NCBI GenBank assembly: GCA_047495785.1
Contig: JBLDXI010000054.1
Location: forward strand, 3,348,001 to 3,412,000
DNA: 64,000 nucleotides
Origin: Lepidodermella squamata
Lineage: Eukaryota > Gastrotricha
Reading direction: 5' to 3'
Below, piece after piece: positions 10,701 to 22,885 of this stretch. The notes under the pieces are model-generated. The model saw only the letters and a list, made by a program, of their open reading frames with translations. It ran no database searches and was not told the DNA's origin. The translations under genes and the position numbers were made by a program. Each line of letters opens with the position of its first letter. Position 1 is the first letter of the stretch.

Positions 10701-13113
10701 GTGATAAACACACAAACACGCGCACGAGTTTTGGACACATAGTTATGTCTATATTTTCTCACTCATTTTTTAAGCGCCAGTTTTGCGGTTGATTTCAAGC
10801 GTTGATATATGTTGTTCTATTTTTTTGCTCTTCCGGTGGGAAACCAGCTATGATATTATTTACGAGGTTATTAATTGGTGATCATAATAATAATAATATG
10901 TTTCGAGTGAAGATATCTCTTTGCGCCATCTTGTAGCATTAAGGGGCCACAAGCATAATTGCACACTTCATTGGCGGACGCGGCGGCCACTCACCTGTGC
11001 GCTCTGGCGCTCTCTCGACATGGCGCGCGCTCGCGCAAAAAAACTCGGCAGTTTTTTGTTGGCGCGGTTTTGTTGGTTACATTATACAATGCGCGCGCTG
11101 GTTTCAATGATGAGAGCGAGCGCGAGAAGCGAATGAAGAGAGAGAAGTATTACTTTCACGGATCAAAACATTCAAAGCAACGCTCGAGCGGCGCTACTTT
11201 TCATCATCAGACCATCATCTTCCGGCATATTTCTTCGTCTAATACGCCGGCAATAATCATAGTAATCATAATAATAACAACAATATTAATAATAAGCCAC
11301 CACACCATGGAGCTCACCTGTGCGGCGATTTTTATATACATCCTATACCTGGTAGACATAATATTGCTGACCAATGGTCACACACGGCGTATACATGCGC
11401 GCATACGAGGAAGAAGAAAAAGCGGTAAACATGTTTTTTGCCCAGCCGCATAAAAACACAACACAGCCGACGCGGATTTTTATGCCTAGCGCGCTAAAAA
11501 GACAGCGTCATGCAAGAAAAACCTGCCCGTTGTCGAGGAAAGCCAGCCACACCAGCCGCAGCCATGGCTACCGGCAATTATGTAACAATAACAGTGTCGC
11601 AGCTCCGCAACCTTGAAGGTGTGGTCGTACGATGTGGGAGCGCAGACGGTGGACGTAAAAAAATTGAAAAGCGCGCGAGCTTTGTTTTGATACAAACAGT
11701 AGTTCACTCCTTCTTTCTGGAAAAAATAGAATTTGTGTGTTATTTTATTTCCTTAGTGTAATTAAGCTAGCGCGCCGCTGTCGAGTCGCGCCTCTCAGCC
11801 GCGTGTTTTTCGCCGCGAAAAAACGAAGCGGCTCACTTTTTAGGCGCCGGGCGCCGCTCGTGTATTGTTTTTATTTTCGCACATTATTATTGTTTATGCC
11901 GCTCGAGCCGCCGAGACGGGAAAAAATTAAGGGGAGAATTTCAATAACGACTGCGGATATATTATGCTTATTTTTTAGCGCGCCAATGGTCGCATATAGC
12001 ACGTTGTACAATTAGCATAATAACAAAATAATATCATAATAATAACACCCCGCTGCGATAAAAACCCGCGCTACTGTTTTTTCGCGCCAATGTCCATGCG
12101 TGCCCAATTTAACAGCAACGCGACTTGTTTATAGGTTAATGGATATAGGCAGAGATATTATGTTACAACATTAATTATTTACTATTTTCAAAAGAATGTT
12201 ATTTGTATTTGTTCCTTTGCTATAAGGAAATAATCTCACGCCTCTTGTGCGAAAAAACGGTCAGCCCATTCTGCTTTCTCATAAAAGGTGAAAACAATTG
12301 ACAAACAATCATTGCGGGAATTTAGTATACCTCCTTGCTTTCGTTATAATAGCTGCACGGGAAACACCTCGTCGCATGTACTTTGTTACAGTCGGCAAAA
12401 GTTCAAAAATGAGGAAAATAAAATTTAACCTGAACACGAATTTCAGCCTCTCCCACGAGCTTAAATAACACTCATAGCTGCCGGCACGGCTTGATTGCGG
12501 TCGTGTTTGTGAAGAAGCAACTCATTACTCTATGTCTACGAACGCGTTGAATTTTTAAATTAAACGCCTAAATCATATTGTTATCATCAAAAGAGCCGTC
12601 AAATCTTGCTGGCCATCTTCAATTGTTTGTGGTATTATCATAGCACAAAGCCGCACCTGCATTTCATTACATATTATAATATCCGTGTAATTGTTATTAC
12701 CTTGTTTTCAAAATAAGGTGCGCCTGAAGTGGCGTTAAATTCCAGCTGGATATAACGTTCTGTAATTGCTAAGAAGATTCAACAAACGCACTTAAAAATG
12801 ATACCCCTCAATGATAAAACTATTTTATTTTCAAAGGTTTATTTCGTGCATTCAAAGGCAATTTACAATATAATAAAAAATAAATAAAAATCAAACACAC
12901 GAAAAATAATTGCAAAAATAGCTTTGCAAGCTTGCAGTTTAATTTGTCACCGGTATAATAAATACGTGAAAATTGATTTCGTTTTTCTGAGTTTTCTGCA
13001 ATGAATGAACGATTAGTTTAAGAAATTCGCACCGGTATTAAATTTAGAGAAAATTCGCTTCATCCTATCAAGTAATAAATAAATTACAAAAATTGATTGC
13101 ATGAATGAAAATT
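7734..13113. other. 5.4 kb without a supported gene
   Basis: This separates the two P450 copies. AT-rich stretches alternate with CG-rich islands (about 7930-8110, 9300-9730, 10900-11120, 11760-12100) and short AAT/TAA runs near 10885, 11245 and 11290. Open frames up to about 164 codons exist in the CG-rich part, but none has recognisable domains or bounded exons. One promoter-like motif is listed separately. The islands may be regulatory DNA or untranslated first exons. Confidence 0.5.
10434..10527 (+). promoter_or_regulatory. possible TATA promoter with short non-coding first exon
   Basis: TATATAAATA at 10434-10443 is followed about 90 bp on by a strong splice donor, cactcag/gtaagt, at 10527/10528. 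No coding exon could be linked to it on this strand. It may start a non-coding RNA or a gene whose exons I did not recognise. Confidence 0.3.
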
Positions 13114-14880
13114 TCATGATGTTTTCGTGCCGATTAGCCGAAGATTCAAAGAGCCGATTCTGGGTTCGTAGGTGAAAGTTGTGTCGCCCTTCGGAGGTAG
13201 AACTTCATGACCTTGGTAAGATTCATTTACCTCGGGAACCGGCCCTGTCAGTCGTAAATGCCAACGATTAAACATTTGCACAATATACCTGTATGAATAT
13301 AGTCTAAAATAACAGATAAGCACCATGATAAGGCTCACCATTTAGCTAATATCGTGGCGAAGCGCTGCCCGATGCATAGGCTACCAAAGCCTAGTAACGT
13401 TTTCTCGATGATTTTGCCTCTCTTCGAAAATTGCGCATTGTCGATGTAACGATCCCAAACAAATTTACGAGGATTTTCGAAGATTTCTGGATCTCGGTAA
13501 TGAGCTGGTGGGTAGAAAAATATAGTCTCGCCTCTCTCTAATGAGTAAGCTTTTCCGCAGTTCAGGGTAAACACGGTATCCTGAGTCACCGCACGGATAA
13601 CAACTACACCGCTGCAGAGTCGGAGCGTTTCTTTGAAGATCGATGCCAAACTTTGAATCGCTTCAACTTCCTCAAGTTCGAAAGTAAGAGTTTCCGGCTC
13701 AAATTTTGACGACACAGCTTTTTTCAAACGAATTATCTCGTCAAGTTCCAATATTAGGGCTTTGGAAGCATCGTCCTCGGCCAAAGTGTACACCAGCATC
13801 CAATAGGCCAGGCGGACGATGTTTGCATGGACATGAATCAATTCAATGCTGTGGTGCAGAACTTCGTAAGAAGATCCAAACTTTGGCAGTAGTTTGCAAG
13901 CCGCGGCAAGATAGGGACAAACATCACGCCTATCATTAAGCTCCTGAATTGTTGGGTGAAGATTCGCCATGCTACTGAACGCAGAATGCGCCGATGGGAA
14001 GAGCTTTAACGGCAGTCCCAACCACAGGTGGTTGAAGTATTTCGCAAAGGCCGAGTAGTGGGAGTAAAATCGATAAGCTTTGCTTTCTTTTTGATCGACT
14101 AGAGTTCGGCTGTATTCGTCGCAATTTTCTTCACATTCGGTTCCAATTAGTGTTTGAAGAATTGACAGAAATCCAGTTTTGATCAGAAATTCGTGGACAC
14201 TCACGTCAATACCCCTTTGTTCGTGTTCATCCATCGCTCGATTCAAGTGTCCATCGAACAGTTTGACCGTATCGCCAACTTTTATCGAACGGTAGAAATA
14301 AACCAGCCTCTTTCTGTGCTCGTCAATCGAGGCATCAGGCACTGAGAATCCAAAAACGTTTTTGTTGACTTGATTAATGATAGGTCGAAAGTCAAATTTA
14401 GGCTCGTGACAGAACGCCGGAAACGAATGAATGTCATTCAAGACGACAATTTTTCGATTGATTATACGAATAATAGCGAGATCCCCGTATTGCTTCTGCA
14501 CGCGTTGTAAAAAATCAGCAGCGTTTTTTGAGAGGTCGCCTGCGCTTCCGAGTAAAAAATGCCCTCTCACCACCGGAGGCCGATCGCAAGTTTGATGATT
14601 TTTCGATTTTCGAATTTTATACCGGAAAACCCAGTCATCGAAAGCGATGATTCTAAGAAAACGATCAATCAATTAAGCTAAATCAGTTTTCAAAAACTTG
14701 CCTCAAAATTTGTCGCGCATAAAATATTGAAACCAATGAAAAAGCGACGAAAAATGTTGATATTGCATATTTTAGGTGGGTGAACTGAATCGGTTCGGGT
14801 GTGTTTGCGGGTTGTATTGGCAGTTCGATTATAAGATAAAGTGGAGCAGGGCAACATAGTGACTGGTTGCTAAAGTTCAT
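13114..14880 (-). CDS. cytochrome P450, CYP7/CYP8-like, copy 2
   Basis: Exons are 14880-14702, 14652-13339 and 13288-13114 (555 aa). It is a paralogue of the gene at 5593-7733: the same hinge (RPPVVRGHFLLG), ExxR (ETLRL), PRKFVWDRY segment, haem loop (GFGSLCIGQRFA) and final SYQGHEVLPPK block. The second and third exons of copy 1 are one exon here, so one intron was gained or lost. Intron 1 appears to use a GC donor (TTTTGAG/gcaagt), which gives the same phase and position as the GT intron of copy 1. The N-terminal membrane segment is weaker (YAISTFFVAFSLVSIFYA). The I-helix reads HVHANIVRLAYWM, again without the acid-threonine pair. The tandem layout on one strand points to local duplication. 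The reaction is unknown. Confidence 0.85.
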
Positions 14881-15766
14881 TTATTGGTGGGTAACTGAAA
14901 AACGTGCGCTATATATTCCCGATATGATTGACCAGCCAGCAAAAGAGCGGCTTGCTTCTCGGCCTGGATGGAAACGTGTTTATCCCGTGACAAAAGTAAA
15001 CAAACGAAGTTTTCGGTGCATCGAGATTATTGCTTCAATAAATTCTGGACTTTTACGGCGATAACCAGGCCGTGTCAGGTGAACGCCGTTACCGTCAGTG
15101 CGTCTCACTTAATGAAAAGCCGCGCGCAAAAAACCGAATAGCCCGCAGATTATGGAGAACCTGCATTAGCAATAATAAACATCGCCGTGCACTTTGCGCC
15201 GCTAAAAAAACAATCGCCTGATTCACCACAATGTTCATCAGCTTCGATCACGTGCCCATGAGGTTCTGATTTCACGCGCTGACCGACTTATGAAAGGCTC
15301 AATACGGGTTTTAACACATCACAGAACTGCTTGTCTTTTATTATAACGCGCTTCTGAACACAATTTTTCGCTTTTCATACAATAACATTTTTCATTCAAT
15401 TATCATTTTATGTACAGTAAGAGCAGAGAGCAAAGAAGAAATAGCTCATCATTTTATAAATATGATGACAGGAATATCACGGGAAAACGGTTTAGTTGCC
15501 GAACGGAATTACAACACAACACCGGTTCGTACTTCTACATTGCGGTATTTGAACGATAGAGTTTTCTTTTTATTTTCAATAAAATCAGTTCTTTACTACT
15601 GAATTTTTACCTAGTCGGAACTCGCATCAGCCAACAAAACGTATCACCCAAACCGTAAAGTTTTGCGGCCATTTTAATGCACAAACATCTGTTAAGCCAG
15701 TATTATATCACCAGACATTTTAAAGATGTTGTCTTTTTTAGTAAAAATACATAAAGACACGCGAGT
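14881..15766. other. intergenic, no gene seen
   Basis: Upstream of P450 copy 2 and downstream of UBE2K. It contains a CG-rich patch around 15060-15260 and an AT-rich part that probably holds the UBE2K 3' UTR. No convincing coding sequence. Confidence 0.5.
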
Positions 15767-16532
<766 letters not shown>

Positions 16533-16545
16533 CTGATTGATTTAT
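16533..16545 (-). promoter_or_regulatory. splice-acceptor-like site abutting the UBE2K ATG
   Basis: On the minus strand, aaatcaatcag runs directly into ATG at 16532. It could accept a spliced leader or end a 5' UTR intron. Confidence 0.35.
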
Positions 16546-16783
16546 CAGCAGTTAAAAACACTAAAAATAAGAAGAAAGTCGGTTATTTTGTCAAACAATA
16601 TCTTCTTTTTTTTTAATTTAAAAGGAGTTAAGCCTTTCGTAAAGCGATAGGTGCGTGTCTCTAACTTCTGATCTATACAGAATTCCGATCAAGAACAAAC
16701 ATTACATAAAAAGGATTTCAACGATTCGAGGTGGGCGTGACTTTGAACGATATAAGAGTTTGGTAACAGTCATTAACGGGTAC

Positions 16784-17389
16784 TTAGATGATGATCTCCA
16801 TTTCGCCCAGCTCTTCGTCACTCGGCAGTTGAGCGGCAACCTTCTCTGCGTCAACTAAATCGGCACTGATGAGGGGAAGACCATCACGACGACGGCGCTC
16901 AATTTCGAGGAAGGCCTCGCGATAAGCCCAATTTTGTAGTGAATGATCAGGGCCATATGCCCAGAGGAACGGGACCCAGCAGAACATCACAACTATGACA
17001 GAAAACATTATACCTCGCCTCACGAAATCGTCTTTCTCTTTATCGAAGGGTAGCAGAAACGGAGTCCATTCCTACAAGCGATACAAAATTCATGAAAACG
17101 AAACCAATTTTGCAATGAAATTTACCTTATATTCTTTTGGCAGTTCAGTCGAGGGGTGGCGCCAATTTTTCACCACTGGTTCATCGTGGTGGCCGTGACC
17201 ATGGCCGTGACCGTGTCCGTGTCCATGATCATGATCGTGCGAGCCTGCAGCATGACCATGGCTAGCAGCAGTATCGTTTGACTTGGGTGTGTTCGAAATT
17301 AATCTCACCGAGCTTAGGTTGCCATTGCGTAGCAAATTTGCCGCGTAAAGCGAGTATCGCGATGGGCAAAGACGTTGCAAAAGCGACAT
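16784..17389 (-). CDS. NDUFB11: NADH dehydrogenase 1 beta subcomplex subunit 11 (complex I, ESSS)
   Basis: Exons 17389-17126 and 17071-16784 encode 183 aa. The start chosen is the first ATG in frame. It gives a basic, acid-free N-terminus (MSLLQRLCPSRYSLYAANLL) fitting a mitochondrial presequence. A His/Gly run (GHGHGHGHGHGHH) follows, then NWRHPSTELPKEY, WTPFLLPFDKEKDDFVRRG, one membrane helix (IMFSVIVVMFCWVPFLWAY) and the conserved WAYREAFLEIERRR. This order matches the single-pass accessory subunit of complex I in the inner mitochondrial membrane. The His/Gly run is not a usual part of the subunit as I know it. The gene sits 193 bp after the PRA1-family gene and 251 bp before UBE2K on the same strand. 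Confidence 0.9.
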
Positions 17390-17404
17390 CTGTAACACTA
17401 AAAG
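17390..17404 (-). promoter_or_regulatory. splice-acceptor-like site abutting the NDUFB11 ATG
   Basis: On the minus strand, agcttttagtgttacag leads straight into the start codon, with a T-rich tract (tttctttttcc) about 30 nt upstream. It looks like a cis or trans splice acceptor. Confidence 0.4.
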
Positions 17405-17582
17405 CTCTAGAATTTAAGGAAAAAGAAACAAGTTAGCCACAGTGTACTTTTCTGTACTTTCACCAATTCGCAAGACGTAACGTAAATATGGATGACAGAA
17501 TCGGTAATAAGTGATAAAAAAAAATTGCATTCACACGGTAACCAGGCGAGCAAATAAATAAGCCAAGAGCCAAGCCAATTTC

Positions 17583-18240
17583 TCAAGAATCTCCTACGAC
17601 TAAATTTTCCAGGCGTTCATCCAATGCACTGAGTAGAATACCAATCGGAGACCGCCTACAATTTAGCTCCTCTGCTTTGCTGAACAGTTTATTTTTCAAT
17701 CCTGGGACACGAGTAGATGCATGGAAAAATATAGCTGAAATAAGAAATACATTCATGATTAGCAAGGAAAAATTGTCATATATTACCTGAGAGAGGAAAG
17801 GCTATTCCAAATGTGAAGGCCACTAACGCCCCGAATATTGAGAAGACGACGAGGCAAAGACCGAAAACGCCCAGTAGAAACAGGAGAGGGTGACGCTGCT
17901 TAAATTCTTGAACATCTTTGCGGCTTTCCGTGAGTGATTTGCCGAAAAATAGAACACCGGTCACGACTAGAACGCCAACGATGATGGAGTGAGGATACAT
18001 TAAGCTGTTAAAGGGACAGTTATTAATCGAATGATTACAAGCGTAGCAACAAACAGACCAGACAAATAGGAAGATTGCCGAGAATACTAGAAAATAATTC
18101 GACTGGAAATAGAGCAAGTTTTTGTAAACCCGCTTCGACCATTTATTAAGATCACTGGGTGGTGCAGAGAAATAAGCGTCTCCAAAAGCGAACTCTTCTA
18201 GAGATCGTAGAGGTGGGAAACTGACTCCTGTTGACGACAT
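17583..18240 (-). CDS. PRA1 family protein (ARL6IP5/PRAF2-like)
   Basis: Exons 18240-17787 and 17734-17583 encode 201 aa. The N-terminal PLRSLEEFAFGDAYFSAP, NKWSKRVYKNLLYFQSNY, four hydrophobic segments in two pairs, then HASTRVPGLKNKL and RRSPIGILLSALDE are typical of the PRA1 domain. The last two blocks match the PRAF2/PRAF3 (JWA) branch rather than RABAC1. Family members are ER/Golgi membrane proteins linked to Rab handling and transporter trafficking. It would be the first gene of a three-gene run followed by NDUFB11 and UBE2K. An extra NHSINNCPFNSL segment lengthens the first hydrophobic hairpin loop. Confidence 0.9.
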
Positions 18241-19455
18241 ATTTCTATTAATCGAATCTATATTGGTACATATTTTTATGAATATCCACGATCAAGAAAA
18301 GTATAAGCCTATGAACTTATGCAGAGGACAAGAAAATTGAAAGAAGTCAACTGGGAAGCTGGAAGATACAGCTACGGAAGACTTTCTTCCGTCCAACGCA
18401 TTGAGAAACTTTTTCGAGTTTTCAAATGCGATAGCCATAGGGGCATTATAAAATACAAATTTTACTGGGTTATAAGTCCCGAATTGAACCTGAAAATGGT
18501 AGATACCAATTGCCAGTCTTGGGAATATGAGTTATCCGGTTATCAAGACAACTTCTGAATTACGTTACTGATATTCTAAGCGCTGGCTTCCAGCAACCGC
18601 TTTACAATGTTTTTCCGATATTTTAATTTGCCTGAGGCGTGAGCATTCGGCGATCGGCAATCGGCAGGAAGCAAACACTTTTGTGCTGCCCCGAACCGAG
18701 CATCATGTATCAAGCTTTCTGTGAAATGTACTTATAACCAATTTAGCATTGCACCATAGCCTAACCGGCGTTTTCGAAAATGTCAAAGATCAAGCGGTCG
18801 ATCGCTCAATGGTTCAACAACAATAAATTAATCGATCAATGGAATCGCAGGCCATACCTGAAGGCTTGGAGGGCTCAACGGAAAGCTAAAATCGTTGAAT
18901 TCGAACGCCCCGCGGCGCCGAATCGCCGCGCTAACTCAAAAATAGTTGATAAATTTGTTTTCCCGTTTGATTCACAAAACTCTAAATCATTGAGTGTTTG
19001 CCATTTTTAATTATGTCTGGTTGAGACCAAGATATATTTACAAAACTAAATAATTAGGTATTTCAAAACGTCGCTTTTTCGTCGCGCGCCGCGTCATTCT
19101 GTGTTGTCATCGGTTTTTAGAGCTTCTTTTCCGTCCCCTGGCGTCTGCAACGTTTCAGACGTTTGACGTTATGTCTTTTTTATTTCGTGTACTGTTCGAG
19201 CAGCCAACCTGCCTCACTCATGTCGCTTTACGCTTTCTCTATATGTGAGGGAAATTGTGCTAGAATTTTTTTGACCCAGCTATTGACATTAAGCTGTTGA
19301 ATCCTAACACATGATTATTAGTAGTATTTAGTCGATCTGAGTTTTTACTTGGAAATCATTAGCAAGGGTTCCACTACTATTCATCCATTCAAGTTTCCTA
19401 ATTCACGTTAATTTCTTGGATAGCTGCTTTTTGTTGACTAAAGTTAACCATCGAA
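18241..19455. other. divergent intergenic region between PRA1-family gene and ARF
   Basis: The shared upstream region of two genes pointing away from each other. It holds one unrecognised 76-codon open frame (separate entry) and the ARF 5' UTR. No clear TATA box was found. Confidence 0.5.
18780..19010 (+). CDS. possible small basic protein, unrecognised
   Basis: A 76-codon frame with a good start context (cgaaaATGtc) encodes a Lys/Arg/Trp-rich peptide beginning MSKIKRSIAQWFNNNKLIDQ. No signal peptide, membrane segment or known motif is visible. It may be part of the ARF 5' leader, a real micro-protein or chance. Only the start context and composition support it. Confidence 0.2.
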   Translation: MSKIKRSIAQWFNNNKLIDQWNRRPYLKAWRAQRKAKIVEFERPAAPNRRANSKIVDKFVFPFDSQNSKSLSVCHF

Positions 19456-20106
<651 letters not shown>

Positions 20107-21627
20107 GTTATCAACTTGCTTCTGCGTCCAGCTCTAAAAATTTTTGCGATAATGTTATAATCTGATACTTGAATGAAACATCAATAAGTAGCGTGTGAAA
20201 CTTAATTTTCTTAGTTTGGAACCATTTCTGTGCATTTCACGAAAATTGCGATCAGCGTCAGCGTTGTCACCTTAGTTTTGTTGTAAATACACGCCCGTGC
20301 TCATGAAGAGCCATAAGAATTATTGCTTAAATATGGTTTAGTAATCTTATTACGCCATTACTGCATGTAAAAGCTACGTTCAGGTTGTTCGTTTAGGAAA
20401 CTTTGAGTTCTGATCAGTTCTAACTGATGACAGTCCATGCTGACGTGCACTTTCATTTTTCTCGTAACGTGCTGTGTATTTTATAGCCTGGAGCATCAGC
20501 CTAAGAACTATCGCTATCCTGCTATTATATATTATCTTGAGGATGGGTGCAACATTCGGCCTTGTAAAGTTGGGTATTAATTTTTAAACAGATGGATTAA
20601 TATCTTTGTATAAAAAAAAGTTTATGGATTGAAGCAAACTACAATCCCAGACTTATTGTCATTCTCAGCGACGGGAAGACTTTGCACAGTTTGTGAGCAT
20701 CACATTGACCAATTGTTTTGCTGTTATCAACTTGCGTTGTCGTCCTGTTGCGATATTAAAACGGTGTGGCCGTCTTCTGTTATTATATTATTATATGAAA
20801 TAGGAATCTGCTTAGGACTGCGGATCTTCCTTGCACGTGGTCGCAAGCGATCAAGTCATCGTTTAGTGGCTGTTCGCACCGCTGAACAATTGTAATATCG
20901 AATGTGACTCGTGCTCGGACGAAAGTACTTGCATGTTCAATTGTGTATTCATTAAAAATCAATAATAAAATATTTGAACGTGGAGACATAGAACAATCAG
21001 ACTTTTTGTCTCGTGAGTCGTTTTATTAGATCGTATAACAACTTTCCACGTCGGAAAACCGGGCCAGTTAAGATTGATTTTTACATTAATAAAATTCGAG
21101 TTTCAAGTATTTCAATTATTATTGGAGACCGATGATCAGCAGACCACCACGTTAAGGCTGCGCGTCAAGATCGAATTCTTACATAGTATCACTCAATGAA
21201 CATCTGAAGAAAGGACATGGACGAGCAATGTAGGTGTTGGATTGGTTTGTGACTACTTTGCGTCTAATCGAGTAACAGAAGGCTTATCTCCATTAATAAG
21301 GAAGAAATGACGTTAAACAGAATACAGATGATTAAGACACTTGTTCCAGAAATGCCCTCGCGCTATACAGAATCGGCAATGTTAGTTAGGAAAACAACGC
21401 GATAAACTCGCCGCGGTGAAACAAAACAACGAAACATAAAATTATATTCGGCTATACGGTAAACTTTCTGTTGTTTAATTTAAACATAAGAGTTTCAAAT
21501 ACAGTGTCACGTTAATCGAGGTACATACACTCTCACGCAAAAAGCAAGAGGAGAAACGTGGAGATCTTGCAACGACCACCATTTGATTTTCTAATACCAT
21601 GAGTAACATAAATAAAATTCTATTTCG
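20107..21627. other. 3' ends of converging genes, no further gene
   Basis: It contains the ARF 3' UTR and the 3' side of the minus-strand nucleotidase. AATAAA at 20964-20969 is a possible ARF polyadenylation signal. Open frames here are short and unrecognised. Confidence 0.5.
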
Positions 21628-22772
21628 CTAGCTAGACAAGTGTTTGACAATCGAGTACACAAATTCGAGCCCTGGGTCGCCCGTTAGCACGACGTCGAAA
21701 GCGTCCATGTAACGGTCGATTTGTTCTTTTTCTTTCACGTTCAGAAATCCGACTTTTAGTAAACAATTCTGCTCGCGGTCTTGGTTTGGCAATCCGTGCG
21801 CCATGTGCAGATCGGCAATCATATCTCCCATCAGAATAGCATTGTGACGATGCACCAAATCACTGAAATACGGCGAGTCGTGAACAGCAGCTTCCGATTT
21901 GTTGAACACATGTATGAGTTTTCCTATTAGCCCATTGCAATTGCCCTGAATAACAATAGTAAACATCATTATTATCAAATTTAAGCGCAGAGAAAAATCA
22001 ATATGAATTAGGCACTCGCATTAGGCGATTATCAGAATTTTCATTCTTCATCGATAAAAAAGGAATCTAAGCAATTGGAACGTTTTATTCATCATGTTAT
22101 TTCTGGATTAAAATATCTAAAATCGGTTTCTTCGCTTACATTTTCATCAAAACTTAGCCGATTCGCGACGATGTGCATATTCGGGTAGAGTTTTGTCTGA
22201 GTTTTGAAGACTTCTTCGATTATCTGTGTCAGCCCGCCGGATAAGATCAACAATGGAATTGAAAGCTCATGAAGGCGGTCGAAAAACTCGGCGCAGTGTT
22301 CTCGAAGTCGAATGTCGGAGTGTCGTGTGACTTCGACCAGACTCGGGTAGTTGAGTTTGTATCGAATCATCAATTGATTCGCCTTCTCCCACCATTCAAT
22401 CATGTACGGGATTTTCTCCGATTCCTCAATATTCGGATCGATCTCGATGGGGTAGTACTTGTCTCGCAGCGCCCCGGCTTCGACGCGGTACTCTGGTGGC
22501 ATCAACGCGCCGTCCTCCAAGACTCCGTACGATGACCGGCCTTCTGTTCCGCCGACCTTGAATTTCGTCAAAGTCCGATCGAAGTCTGATATTACTTGCA
22601 GTTTGTCGGAGCCGTCATTCAGAATTTTGTGGATCACCGCCTTGACCCGAGTTGAATTCCTACATCTCACTCCAGGTAGAGAAAGTAGCGAGTCGACAAA
22701 GCTCTCCCGGTCAGCGCAGGTTGGCAAGTTTGCAGATATGGTACCGGGCGACGACTGTTCATTAGATGGCAT
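21628..22772 (-). CDS. NT5C3A: cytosolic 5'-nucleotidase III (pyrimidine 5'-nucleotidase)
   Basis: Exons 22772-22140 and 21945-21628 encode 316 aa, within the family range. The HAD-type nucleotidase motifs are present: ISDFDRTLTKF (motif I, DxDxT), ILSGG (motif II) and LMGDMIADLHMA (motif IV), plus GKLIHVFNK and the late PYFSDL. The family dephosphorylates pyrimidine nucleoside monophosphates in the cytosol. The start is the first in-frame ATG; the frame stays open upstream but without an ATG. The donor is aaaat/gtaagc at 22140/22139, and the 194-nt intron is longer than most here. The ATG lies only 113 bp after the DDX42 stop on the same strand, an operon-like spacing. Confidence 0.92.
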
Positions 22773-22885
22773 ATTAATAGATATATATATTTGTAATAAA
22801 ATAAACAATCTAAGATAACGAGATAAACGCAACTTTAAGATAACATTTTATTTACTGAGTGAGTAAGAAAAGTGAAGCTTGTTTT

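Noticed and set aside
10959-11453. 164-codon frame in the CG-rich desert
   Set aside because: The product is low-complexity (Ile-rich from ATA/ATT repeats), has no motif, and overlaps other equally open frames.
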